From: Devosia sp.
GTDB taxonomy: Bacteria; Pseudomonadota; Alphaproteobacteria; Rhizobiales; Devosiaceae
Length of the DNA: 64,000 nucleotides
Direction: 5' to 3'
Assembly: GCA_026126125.1 (NCBI GenBank)
Contig: JAHCJW010000001.1
Coordinates: 1 to 64,000 of the forward strand
Shown: positions 24,730-32,484 of the stretch, in pieces
Numbering within the stretch: the stretch's first letter is position 1
How the letters are laid out: every line of letters begins with the position of its first letter
The notes under the pieces: generated by a model
Database searches by the model: none
What the model was told of the DNA's origin: nothing
The model's input: only the letters and a program-made list of their open reading frames with translations
Translations under genes and position numbers: made by a program

Positions 24730-26487
24730 ATGAGAACGACACTTTCAGTGCTGCTGGCATCGGTTGCGGTGCTTGGTTTGAATACGGCTGTGCATGCACA
24801 GGCCGACATCAATGCCATGCCGATGGTAACCGACGAAATCCTGGCAAATCCGGATGCGGGTGACTGGCCGTCCTATGGCCGCAGTGTCATGAACTATCGC
24901 TATAGCCCGCTCGACCAGGTCAATCGGGACAACGTGCACCAGCTGACGCTGGTCTGGGCCCGCGCGCTGGAGCCCGGCAATCTGCAGTCCGCGCCGATCA
25001 AGTTCGGCGACGTGATGTTCATTGCCTCGCCGGGTGACGTGGTGCAGGCGATCGATGCCGCCACCGGCCAGATGATCTGGGAATATCGCCGCCAGCTCCC
25101 GGACCGCGAGACCCTGAACTCGCTGGGCGAGAACAAGCGCGGCATCGCGCTCTACGAAGACATGATCTACATGGTGACCTGGGACAACTTCATCGTTGCC
25201 CTCGACGCCAAGACCGGCCAGGTCTCGTGGGAAAGCGATCGTGGCGGCGGCGCCGACCTGATCTCCAACACCACCGGTCCGATCGTCGCCGATGGCGTGG
25301 TCGTTGCCGGTTCCACCTGCCAGTTCTCCGAATTCGGTTGCTATGTGACCGGCCACGACGCCGCGACCGGCGAAGAATTGTGGCGCAACTCCTTCATCCC
25401 CAAGGCGGGTGAAGAAGGCGACGACACCTGGGGCGACTCGACCGAAGATCAGCGCTGGATGACCGGCGCCTGGGGTCAGATGACCTATGATCCGGTCACC
25501 GACCTCGTGTTCTACGGTTCGACCGGTGCCGGCCCGGCTGCCGAATTCCAGCGCAATACCGTTGGCGGCACCATGTTCGGCTCCAACACCCGCTTCGCCG
25601 TCAAGCCGAAGACCGGTGAAATCGTGTGGCGCCATCAGGTCCTGCCGCGCGACAACTGGGACCAGGAATGCACCTATGAAATGATCCCGGCCGACATCAA
25701 TTCCAATCCGGCTTCGGACATGGAAGGCCTGCTGGCGATCGGTACGGCCGAGCCCGGCGCCAAGCGCGTCCTGACCGGCGTGCCCTGCAAGACCGGCGTG
25801 ATGTGGCAGTTCGATGCCTTGACCGGCGAGTTCATCTACGCCCGTGATACCGTTCAGGAAAACCTGATCGAAACCGTCGACGAGACCGGTCTGGTCACCG
25901 TCAACGAAGCTGCCATTCCGACCGAAGTCGATACCCCGACCTTCATGTGCCCGACCTATCTGGGTGGTCGTGACTGGCCGCCGAGCGCCTACAACCCCGA
26001 AACCAAGGTCATGTTCGTTCCGCTGAACAACATGTGCGCCAACGTTTCGGTGCTCGATCAGGAGCCCACCGGTCTGGACGTGTACAATACCGAACTTGCT
26101 TATGTCCTGCCCGAAGGCGTGACCAATGTCGGTCGCGTTGACGCCATCAATGTGGAAACCGGCAAGACCCTGTGGAGCTGGACCGACGTTACCCCGCTTT
26201 ACGCTCCGGTCACCGCAACCGCTGGTGGTCTGATCTTCGTCGGCGGCTCCGATCGCAAGTTCAAGGCCATCGACCAGGACACCGGTGAAGTCGTTTGGGA
26301 AACCACGCTGGCATCGCGCGCCACCGGTCACCCGATCAGCTACGAAGTCAATGGCCGTCAGTTCGTCGCCATCCCGGCCGGCGGCCCTGGCTATGCCAGC
26401 GCCTTCCTCCCGGCTTCGGGCACTACGGCTGACGTCGTGTCGGGCAGCAACGCGGTCTACGTGTTTGCTCTGCCCGTGACCAAGTGA
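24730..26487 (+). CDS. PQQ-dependent dehydrogenase, sorbose/sorbosone dehydrogenase type
   Basis: Secreted eight-bladed quinoprotein of 585 residues with signal peptide (cleavage near VHA). WxW-type blade repeats occur throughout ([38 protein letters not shown]). From memory it matches the L-sorbose/L-sorbosone dehydrogenase of Ketogulonicigenium very closely over its whole length, e.g. [14 protein letters not shown] and [18 protein letters not shown]. It lacks the vicinal Cys-Cys of methanol and ethanol dehydrogenases and instead carries two cysteines 7 apart near residue 197. The catalytic Asp is D311 and the +2 position is E313, not the Asp of lanthanide XoxF enzymes or the Ala of MxaF. 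Expected to oxidise a sugar, sugar alcohol or primary alcohol in the periplasm. Its codons look strongly biased toward GC3, as in highly expressed genes. A terminator follows at 26530. Confidence 0.92.
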   Translation: MRTTLSVLLASVAVLGLNTAVHAQADINAMPMVTDEILANPDAGDWPSYGRSVMNYRYSPLDQVNRDNVHQLTLVWARALEPGNLQSAPIKFGDVMFIASPGDVVQAIDAATGQMIWEYRRQLPDRETLNSLGENKRGIALYEDMIYMVTWDNFIVALDAKTGQVSWESDRGGGADLISNTTGPIVADGVVVAGSTCQFSEFGCYVTGHDAATGEELWRNSFIPKAGEEGDDTWGDSTEDQRWMTGAWGQMTYDPVTDLVFYGSTGAGPAAEFQRNTVGGTMFGSNTRFAVKPKTGEIVWRHQVLPRDNWDQECTYEMIPADINSNPASDMEGLLAIGTAEPGAKRVLTGVPCKTGVMWQFDALTGEFIYARDTVQENLIETVDETGLVTVNEAAIPTEVDTPTFMCPTYLGGRDWPPSAYNPETKVMFVPLNNMCANVSVLDQEPTGLDVYNTELAYVLPEGVTNVGRVDAINVETGKTLWSWTDVTPLYAPVTATAGGLIFVGGSDRKFKAIDQDTGEVVWETTLASRATGHPISYEVNGRQFVAIPAGGPGYASAFLPASGTTADVVSGSNAVYVFALPVTK

Positions 26488-26529
26488 AACGCCGCAGCCC
26501 AGTGATGGTCTGACGGTTTAAAACAGGGG

Positions 26530-26564
26530 CCCGGCAAAGCACGCCTTTGCCGGGCTCTTCTTTT
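26530..26564 (+). terminator. Rho-independent terminator of the PQQ dehydrogenase gene
   Basis: Perfect 10-bp stem CCCGGCAAAG/CTTTGCCGGG (26530-26539 and 26545-26554) followed by CTCTTCTTTT. It follows the dehydrogenase stop by 43 bases and should make cytochrome c plus dehydrogenase the dominant transcript, with reduced read-through into the MxaJ-like gene. Confidence 0.88.
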
Positions 26565-26588
26565 GGTAATTTCAAAGGACATGCGCGC

Positions 26589-27434
26589 GTGAAAAAATTC
26601 ATCCGATTGATATTTCTCGCCACTGGTCTGGGCATGGCGGCGGCGCAGGCTCAGCCTAATGTCGATGTCGTGCCGCGCGATCTCTATACGGATACGCTGC
26701 GCCAGGACGGGAACAGCATTTCCTTTTGCTACAATCCCGATGGGATGATGGCGCCGTTCGAGCGGGCATTGGCGGAGGCCATCGGATCGGTGCTGTTGGT
26801 GGAGCCGCAATTGGTGGCCATGGCCAATCCCCGCATTCCTACCAACCCGCTCGATTACCGCCTGCCCTATCTGGAGGATGCACTGTTCATCCTTCTGGCA
26901 GAAAAATGCGATGTCATCATGGGTTACGTGCTGGCCAGCTCGGTTCCCGATTGGCTGCTGCTGACCCGCCCTTATCTCTCCACCGGCAATCTGCTGATCA
27001 CCCGGCAGGCTGGCGTAACGACGCTAGGGGAGTTGCCGCTGCACCAGCGGATCGGCACGCGCAGCATGTCCGTGTCCGACAACCGCCTGCAATCCTATCT
27101 GGCCACGCTGCCGCAGGACCAGCGCTGGAAGCGCTCGACCCTCTATCACAACCAGCGCATCCTGGAGCAGCTCGATAGCGGCGAGATCGGCGCGGCGGTG
27201 ATCTGGGAGCCGGCGCTGTATTTTGCCACCGATGGCGATCCGGAGGCCGCCGGCTATCATCTCCTGCCGCTGCCTTTCGTGGACCGGCGAACCGATATCG
27301 GTCTCGCCACACGCTCGAACAATACCTATCTCAATTCCACTTTAGGCGACGCGATTGCCGAGCTGATCGCCGACGGGACGCTGGCCGATATGATCGATGA
27401 ATTTCACCTCGGCCCGACGAGCCTGCCGCAATGA
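26589..27434 (+). CDS. MxaJ/XoxJ-like periplasmic solute-binding-fold protein
   Basis: 281-residue exported protein. GTG at 26589 opens MKKFIRLIFLATGLGMAAAQ, a good signal peptide, with AAAGGA about 10 bases upstream. The mature part has the family-3 binding-protein fold in the MoxJ/XoxJ style (ISFCYNPDGMMAPFE, EDALFILLAEKCDVIMGY, LLLTRPYLSTGNLL). XoxJ is thought to help activate or mature PQQ dehydrogenases rather than serve transport, and its place directly after the dehydrogenase gene supports that here. Its stop overlaps the next gene (ATGA). Confidence 0.82.
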   Translation: MKKFIRLIFLATGLGMAAAQAQPNVDVVPRDLYTDTLRQDGNSISFCYNPDGMMAPFERALAEAIGSVLLVEPQLVAMANPRIPTNPLDYRLPYLEDALFILLAEKCDVIMGYVLASSVPDWLLLTRPYLSTGNLLITRQAGVTTLGELPLHQRIGTRSMSVSDNRLQSYLATLPQDQRWKRSTLYHNQRILEQLDSGEIGAAVIWEPALYFATDGDPEAAGYHLLPLPFVDRRTDIGLATRSNNTYLNSTLGDAIAELIADGTLADMIDEFHLGPTSLPQ

Positions 27435-28039
27435 GTTTCGAGCTGCCGCTGCAGATCATTCTTCTGCGGATCGTCGCGCTGCTGCTGGTCGGAATGGTCC
27501 ATGGTGCCGTTCTCGCCGGCCTGGTAACGGCGCTCGGCGATCGGGGGCCACGCTTTGAGGGGCGCCTCTCGCCCAACCCGCTGGTTCATGCCGCGCCGCT
27601 TGGCATCGTGGCGGCCGTGATGAGCATGGCCGGCTGGATCCGGCCGCTGGATATCGATCCGGCGCATCTGCGCCATGGCCGCGCCAGTCTGGCTGGCGCG
27701 GTGCTGGTCAGCCTGATGGTGCCGGTGGTGCTGTTCGTGGCCCTGCTGCACTTGCGCGGGCTGACCATCGCGTATCTGCCGCCGTCCTATTCCAATATGA
27801 TCAATCTGGCGCTGCGGATCTGTGCGCAGATGAGCGTCGTCTTTGCGCTCGTCAACCTTATCCCGCTGCCGCCCTTCACGGGCGGATATCTGCTGCAAGC
27901 CGCGGCGCCGAGGCTCTATGCCGCCATAGAACCGCGCAAGACTATCATCGCGCTGATCCTGGTCGGTTTGGCAATCCTGGATCGCGGCGCGCTCTTCCGG
28001 GCGGTCGAGCCGTTCCTGCGCGTCGTTATCGGCACCTGA
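27431..28039 (+). CDS. M50-like integral membrane protein with lost catalytic motifs
   Basis: 202-residue multispanning protein patterned like a site-2-protease (M50) family member: LGDRGPRFEGRLSPNPLVHA and GWIRPLDIDPAHLRHGR match the family's LGD..GRLTLNPL.H and GWAKPVPVNP..L blocks. The HExxH motif is replaced by HGAVL, and the NPxPPxDGG loop is NLIPLPPFTGG with Thr for the metal-binding Asp. Proteolysis is therefore unlikely; it may be a scaffold or binding subunit. It is coupled by ATGA to the MxaJ-like gene in the PQQ-dehydrogenase operon and converges on the following leftward operon. Family assignment is by pattern only. Confidence 0.7.
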   Translation: MSFELPLQIILLRIVALLLVGMVHGAVLAGLVTALGDRGPRFEGRLSPNPLVHAAPLGIVAAVMSMAGWIRPLDIDPAHLRHGRASLAGAVLVSLMVPVVLFVALLHLRGLTIAYLPPSYSNMINLALRICAQMSVVFALVNLIPLPPFTGGYLLQAAAPRLYAAIEPRKTIIALILVGLAILDRGALFRAVEPFLRVVIGT

Positions 28040-28045
28040 TCGGGG

Positions 28046-28897
28046 CTATTCGAGCTCCGATATGACAGAGCCGCCGACAGCGCTTTCGATGTCGGCAATG
28101 TCGTATTTTTCCTTGAGCGCGTCGATTGTCCCATCGGCCTGCAACTGTTCGAGCGCTGAAACGAATTTACGCTTGAGCGTCAAATCGCCCTTCCAAAGAC
28201 CGATACCGAGAGGGTAGCGCTCCTCCGTTCCGGGCGCCCAGGCCACCGACCAGTCGTTGGCGCCGGCGATCTGCCGGGCGATCAGGGCCTCGCTGAGCCC
28301 TACCTCGAAGCTGCCATCCTTTATCCCTTGTTCCATTGCTTCGGCGCTGGCGACGATCTTCGGCCGTAAGCCCATGGAGCGGATACTGCGGCTGAGCTCG
28401 ACGCGATCCAGCCCGCTAAGGCCGGCATAAAAGCCAATGGTCTTGCCATCGAGACTATCGAGGGGCGCCTTGGAGACCACCGCCCAACCGGTTGAAAGGT
28501 AGGGGTGGGTCGAATCCAGATAGGACAGAACCGGCGTGGTCAGTGCAATGCCTCCGGCGAGGACCTGGCACTGGGCCCGGGTGACGCGCCAACTGCGGGG
28601 GTTGAAGTCCTTGGCCATCGCGGCATTGGACAGCACGTTGAGCCGAACGCCAAGGTTTTGCGCGATCAGGCCCAGCAATTCGACATCGAAGCCAGGCGCT
28701 GCGGGATCCCCGGTGACCAGCGGCGGGTATAATGTGGGCATGCAGGCGGTGATACGGCCCGTCTCTTCGATCGACCGGAAGGAGCGGTCGGGCGGCAGGA
28801 GGTAGACGCCGGCGAACAGGGCACCGATCATCGCCAGCGTGCCGATATCGCCGATCCAGCGCGGCCTTGGAGGAGCCGGCTTATTGCCTTTCGCCAT
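28046..28897 (-). CDS. Membrane-anchored family-3 solute-binding-like protein
   Basis: 283 residues; the N-terminal hydrophobic segment (IGTLAMIGALFAGVYLL) has no clear cleavage site, so it is probably a membrane anchor. It is followed by a family-3 periplasmic-binding fold (ITACMPTLYPPLVTGDPAAP, VELLGLIAQNLGVRLNV). Start ATG at 28897, two bases after the ABC-2 permease stop, makes it the last gene of the long leftward operon. It is analogous in position to the MxaJ-like protein of the facing operon, so the island encodes two such proteins. Possible ligand or cofactor sensor, or dehydrogenase maturation factor; true amino-acid transport is less likely because no polar amino-acid permease is nearby. 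Confidence 0.78.
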   Translation of the reverse strand: MAKGNKPAPPRPRWIGDIGTLAMIGALFAGVYLLPPDRSFRSIEETGRITACMPTLYPPLVTGDPAAPGFDVELLGLIAQNLGVRLNVLSNAAMAKDFNPRSWRVTRAQCQVLAGGIALTTPVLSYLDSTHPYLSTGWAVVSKAPLDSLDGKTIGFYAGLSGLDRVELSRSIRSMGLRPKIVASAEAMEQGIKDGSFEVGLSEALIARQIAGANDWSVAWAPGTEERYPLGIGLWKGDLTLKRKFVSALEQLQADGTIDALKEKYDIADIESAVGGSVISELE

Positions 28898-28899
28898 GG

Positions 28900-29700
28900 T
28901 CAGGCCTTCCGAAAGTCGATCAGGGCCCAGAAGAAGAAGCCGACGGCCATAACGGATAACATGATGGGGCCGATCGAGGGATCGAACTGGTTGAACCGGA
29001 TGAAGCTGCCGCGCAGGGCGTCGACGGCATAGGTGACCGGGTTCCACTCCACCAGCGTCACCAGCCATTCGGGATAGACCACCAGTGTCTGCGCGCGGGT
29101 CAGTGCCGGATCGAGGGGAAAGACCGAACTGGAGAGGAAATACAGCGGCAGGATGATGGCATTGGAGAACACGCCAAAACCCTCGAAGCTGCGGATGCGC
29201 GAGGCGAGGACCACGCCGAACGAGGTGAGGCCAAAGGCGAGAAGGAACATCAGCACCAGACCCATCGCCAGACGCTCCCAGGTGATCACCACATCGGCAA
29301 AGGGCGCGAGCAACAGCACCAGGCAGCCATGGAAAACTGCAATGGTGGTGCCGCCCAGGATCTTGCCCAAAAGGGCCGCCCAGCGCGGCATGGGCGAGAC
29401 CAGCACTTCACGCAGAAAGCCGAATTCGCGGTCCCAGATCACCGACACGGCCGATTGCACGGAGGTGTACATGATGTTGAGCACGACGATGGCGGGGAAG
29501 ATGAACTGGATATAGGTATAGGGGACGGCGAAGCGCACTTCGCCAAACACCTCGCCCCGGAAATAGGGATTGAGGCCGATGCCCATGATCAATACCCACA
29601 TCAGCGGCCGGCTCACGCCACCGATCAACTGGCCACGGTCGCGCAGGGCACGCTTCACTTCGCGCAGCCAGATCGCGTAAATTCCCCCAAGCAGGCCCAA
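28900..29700 (-). CDS. ABC-2 type permease of the PQQ-dehydrogenase island
   Basis: About 266-residue inner-membrane ABC-2 permease with six hydrophobic segments (RPLMWVLIMGIGLNPYF, the NIMYTSVQSAVSVIWDREFG block and SPMPRWAALLGKILGG). Permeases of this type recur beside PQQ alcohol dehydrogenases. Its probable partner is the ATPase at 32481-33461, several genes upstream in the same operon. The frame reaches an ATG at 29736, but that lies inside the RIME-like repeat; the TTG at 29700 has GGGAGGAT 6 bases upstream and is preferred. Confidence 0.82.
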   Translation of the reverse strand: MGLLGGIYAIWLREVKRALRDRGQLIGGVSRPLMWVLIMGIGLNPYFRGEVFGEVRFAVPYTYIQFIFPAIVVLNIMYTSVQSAVSVIWDREFGFLREVLVSPMPRWAALLGKILGGTTIAVFHGCLVLLLAPFADVVITWERLAMGLVLMFLLAFGLTSFGVVLASRIRSFEGFGVFSNAIILPLYFLSSSVFPLDPALTRAQTLVVYPEWLVTLVEWNPVTYAVDALRGSFIRFNQFDPSIGPIMLSVMAVGFFFWALIDFRKA

Positions 29701-29722
29701 GGGTATCCTCCCAAGTCGTCCG

Positions 29723-29823
29723 GGGCATTTCACCATTGAAGTAAGACGGTGAAATGCTCCAGGTTATTGATTTATCGTGCTTTCGAACCGGAAAAGTCTG
29801 CAACTTTTCCTGAAAGCGCTCTA
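29723..29823. repeat. RIME-like intergenic mosaic element
   Basis: About 100 bases with two perfect hairpins: GCATTTCACC (29725-29734)/GGTGAAATGC (29748-29757) and GGAAAAGT (29790-29797)/ACTTTTCC (29803-29810), ending in GCGCTCTAG. The sequence style is that of repeated intergenic elements in Hyphomicrobiales. It has inserted between two genes of one operon, touching the stop codon of the ATPase gene and possibly supplying a new upstream start for the permease gene. Confidence 0.65.
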
Positions 29824-30693
29824 GCTGCCGTTCCCGAGATCCCGGCCGTAAAAATCGGATTCGGGATCGGTCAGCACCAGGGTGCGGATCCGGTCCCAGA
29901 GATAGGCACGCAATTCGATGAAGCGCTTTTCGGCGCGAATGTCGTATTTCCAGCGCGGGCGCTCGAGGCCGACATCGATAACCTCGAGAATGCGACCGGG
30001 GCGCGGCCCCATCAGCACCACCTGGTCGGCCAGAAGGATGGCCTCGTCGACGCTATGGGTGACAAAGAGCGCCACCGATTGTCGCGCCGACCAGAGCCGC
30101 ATCAATTCCAGCTGCATCAGTTCGCGCGTCTGCGCGTCAATGCTGGCGAAGGGCTCGTCCATCAGCAGGATATCGGGTTCGGTCGCCAGGGCCCGCGCCA
30201 GGGCCACGCGCTGGCGCATGCCGCCCGAAAGCTCGCTCGGATAGGCATTGGCGAAGCGGCTCAGGCCCACCAGATCGATATAGCGGTCGGCGCGTTCCTG
30301 CCGCTCGGCCTTGTCTTTGATCGACTCCACCAGCGCGAACTCGATATTGCCGCGAATGGTGGACCACGGGATCAGGCGAAAGGACTGGAACACAAAGCCC
30401 ATATTTGGGCCCGGCCGGGGCTCGGCGCCGGAAATCAGCACCTTGCCGCTATCGGGCTTGATCAGGCCGTTGACGATGCGCAGGATCGTCGTCTTGCCGC
30501 AACCCGAAGGGCCGAGCAGGGAGATGAAGGACTTGTCCCGAACCGAAAGGTTCACGTCCTTGAGCGCGACGGTGCCGGCGGCTTTGTCGCCGGCACCAAA
30601 GGTTTTGCAGACCCCATCCAGCACGATCCGGTGCGGCGCCGTTTCTGGGCCGCCGGTCGTACCGTGCTGAAGCGGGGCGTTTGAAACGATCAT
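29821..30693 (-). CDS. NitT/TauT-type ABC transporter ATP-binding protein
   Basis: 290-residue ATPase: Walker A GPSGCGKTT, signature LSGGMRQRVALARAL, Walker B ILLMDEPFASIDAQT, switch histidine in FVTHSVDEAI. FRLIPWSTIRGNIEF and the family's GPRPGRI place it with nitrate/sulfonate/taurine-type importers (SsuB/TauB). It overlaps the binding-protein gene by 4 bases and is the third component of the importer nested in the PQQ island. Its stop lies inside the RIME-like element. Substrate unknown. Confidence 0.9.
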   Translation of the reverse strand: MIVSNAPLQHGTTGGPETAPHRIVLDGVCKTFGAGDKAAGTVALKDVNLSVRDKSFISLLGPSGCGKTTILRIVNGLIKPDSGKVLISGAEPRPGPNMGFVFQSFRLIPWSTIRGNIEFALVESIKDKAERQERADRYIDLVGLSRFANAYPSELSGGMRQRVALARALATEPDILLMDEPFASIDAQTRELMQLELMRLWSARQSVALFVTHSVDEAILLADQVVLMGPRPGRILEVIDVGLERPRWKYDIRAEKRFIELRAYLWDRIRTLVLTDPESDFYGRDLGNGS

Positions 30694-31703
30694 CGCGTCG
30701 CCGGATCCATGCTGTCGTCGGTGCCCAGTTCAGCCAGAACTTCATCGACAACGGAGAAATCCACCCATTCGCCGAGTGCCACGGGACGCAGAGAGGCGAA
30801 ATCCTCGCCCTTGTAGAGTTCGCTAACCGTGGCATTCAGCTCGTCCTTGCTCAGGCCGCCATTGACGCTCCAGCTCTTGGCAAAACTGGTGCCCAGCTCA
30901 TCGAGCGTAGCCTTTTCGACATTGGGCAGCGCTGCCTGCATGGCCGACACCCAGACCGTCGAATCGGCGGCATAATCCCGCGAAGCCTTGATCAGCGCGG
31001 TGACGACCTTCTTGACGTCGTCGCGGCGTTCTTCGAGCACTTTTTCGGTGACGATGTTCACCTTGCTGACCTGGGGCGCGGCCCGATAATAGGCGTCCTG
31101 ATCGATCAGCACATGCAAGCCGGTCTTGTCGGGAATGGAGCTCCAAACCCCGATCGAGATCGTGGTGGCATCCACCTGTCCGGCCACCAGAGCCTGAGCG
31201 CGGACATTGGGTTGCCCCAGGGCGACGAATTCGATGCTGTCGGTGTCGATGCCATTGGCGGCCATGACGCGGGCGCTCAGCGTCTGATCGAGACTGCCGG
31301 GACGGCCGACGCCGAAGCTCTTGCCGGCCAGATCGGCGGGGGTGGCGATCGCGTCCTTGGAGGCGATCAGGAACGGCAGCGATTTGTTGGGCGAAACCAC
31401 GGCGCGCAGGTCCGATGCGCCACCCGTCACCAGCAGCAGCAGGGCATCGACGCCGATATTGGCCATCTCGCCTTCACCTGCCTGGATCGCCGCCAGCGCC
31501 GAAGGGGTCTGTTGCACGCGGACCAGTTCGACGTCCACGCCTTCGCGCTCGAAATAGCCCTGTTGCACGGCCAGATCCATGACCGAATTCGGCACCAGTG
31601 GTGTCTCCAGATCGGTCACGATCAGGCGGAACGGCTCGGCCTGGGCCGGCAGGACCGTCAGCAGCAAAGCCGCTGTAATTGCTCCGATAATCTTCGACGT
31701 CAT
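30690..31703 (-). CDS. NitT/TauT-type substrate-binding protein
   Basis: 337-residue periplasmic protein with signal peptide (MTSKIIGAITAALLLTVLPAQA). The SsuA/ThiY-type fold is visible in VQQGYFEREGVDVELV, the ALAAIQAGEGEMANIG block and LAGKSFGVGRPGSLDQTL. Such proteins bind sulfonates, nitrate, pyrimidine precursors or aromatic acids. Being embedded among MoxR, VWA and PQQ-linked genes, it may bring in a precursor, metal complex or substrate connected with the dehydrogenase; this is inference. Confidence 0.9.
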   Translation of the reverse strand: MTSKIIGAITAALLLTVLPAQAEPFRLIVTDLETPLVPNSVMDLAVQQGYFEREGVDVELVRVQQTPSALAAIQAGEGEMANIGVDALLLLVTGGASDLRAVVSPNKSLPFLIASKDAIATPADLAGKSFGVGRPGSLDQTLSARVMAANGIDTDSIEFVALGQPNVRAQALVAGQVDATTISIGVWSSIPDKTGLHVLIDQDAYYRAAPQVSKVNIVTEKVLEERRDDVKKVVTALIKASRDYAADSTVWVSAMQAALPNVEKATLDELGTSFAKSWSVNGGLSKDELNATVSELYKGEDFASLRPVALGEWVDFSVVDEVLAELGTDDSMDPATR

Positions 31704-31731
31704 GATGCTCCTCCTTGGATGGATTTTATGG

Positions 31732-32484
31732 TCATACGACTACATCGCTCCGGCGCCAGCGGCCCAGGCGAGTTTCCAGAAATCTGAGTGCTTCGGTAAC
31801 GATGACGCCGATCATTGCCAGTGTCAGCACGATGACGAAATATTCCGCCATGCGGAAGGTGTTGCCATAGATGGCCAGCAATCCGCCCAATCCCTTCACC
31901 GCCGTATAGAGCTCGGCCACCACGGTGTTGATCAGGCCGATCGTGGCGCCGACACGCAGGCCGACGAGAATGAACGGTACGGCACCGGGCAGGATGATGC
32001 TGCCGAAGATCCGCCGCCGCCTTGCGCCGACGGAGCGGGCCATCTCGATCAGTTCCTGATCCGCATTCTGGGCTCCGGCATAGGTGTTGATCAGGATCGG
32101 CATGACGGCGCCGAGAAAGATGATGAGGATCTTCGCCTGGGCTCCAAGCCCGAGAAAGACGATGATCAGCGGGATGAAGGCGACGCGCGGCGTGGCCGAG
32201 AGCGCATAGACGAAAATTTCCAGCGTCTTGCCCAGGGTGCGCATGGTGCCCATGATCAGGCCGATCGGAATGCCGACGAGGATGGCGATGGCATAACCGC
32301 CCAGATAGATGGAAATGCTGTCGAGCAAGGCGCCGCCCAGCCGGCCTTCGGCGATCAATTGCCGGGCCGCCAGCAGCGTTGCCCATGGCGAGGGGACCAG
32401 ATTGCGCTCGACCATGGTCGAGGCCAGCCACCACAGCGCAATGAGCCCGGCAAGAAAAATCAGCCTGTAGGCGGCGATCTTCAT
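31732..32484 (-). CDS. NitT/TauT-type ABC permease
   Basis: 250-residue permease of the SsuC/TauC type with six hydrophobic segments and the family EAA-like loop (MARSVGARRRRIFGSIILPG). It shares a 4-base overlap with the ABC ATPase gene upstream and lies 28 bases before the binding-protein gene. Works with the SBP and ATPase that follow. Confidence 0.9.
   Translation of the reverse strand: MKIAAYRLIFLAGLIALWWLASTMVERNLVPSPWATLLAARQLIAEGRLGGALLDSISIYLGGYAIAILVGIPIGLIMGTMRTLGKTLEIFVYALSATPRVAFIPLIIVFLGLGAQAKILIIFLGAVMPILINTYAGAQNADQELIEMARSVGARRRRIFGSIILPGAVPFILVGLRVGATIGLINTVVAELYTAVKGLGGLLAIYGNTFRMAEYFVIVLTLAMIGVIVTEALRFLETRLGRWRRSDVVV

Noticed and set aside
24745..26331. Open frame of 528 codons on the minus strand
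   Set aside because: Antisense to the PQQ dehydrogenase, whose strong codon bias keeps the opposite strand free of stops; no recognisable protein.
24730..26487. PQQ dehydrogenase as methanol dehydrogenase MxaF or XoxF
   Set aside because: It lacks the vicinal Cys-Cys and the D-x-D or D-x-A pattern, no MxaI-type small subunit is present, and the overall sequence follows the sorbose-dehydrogenase type.
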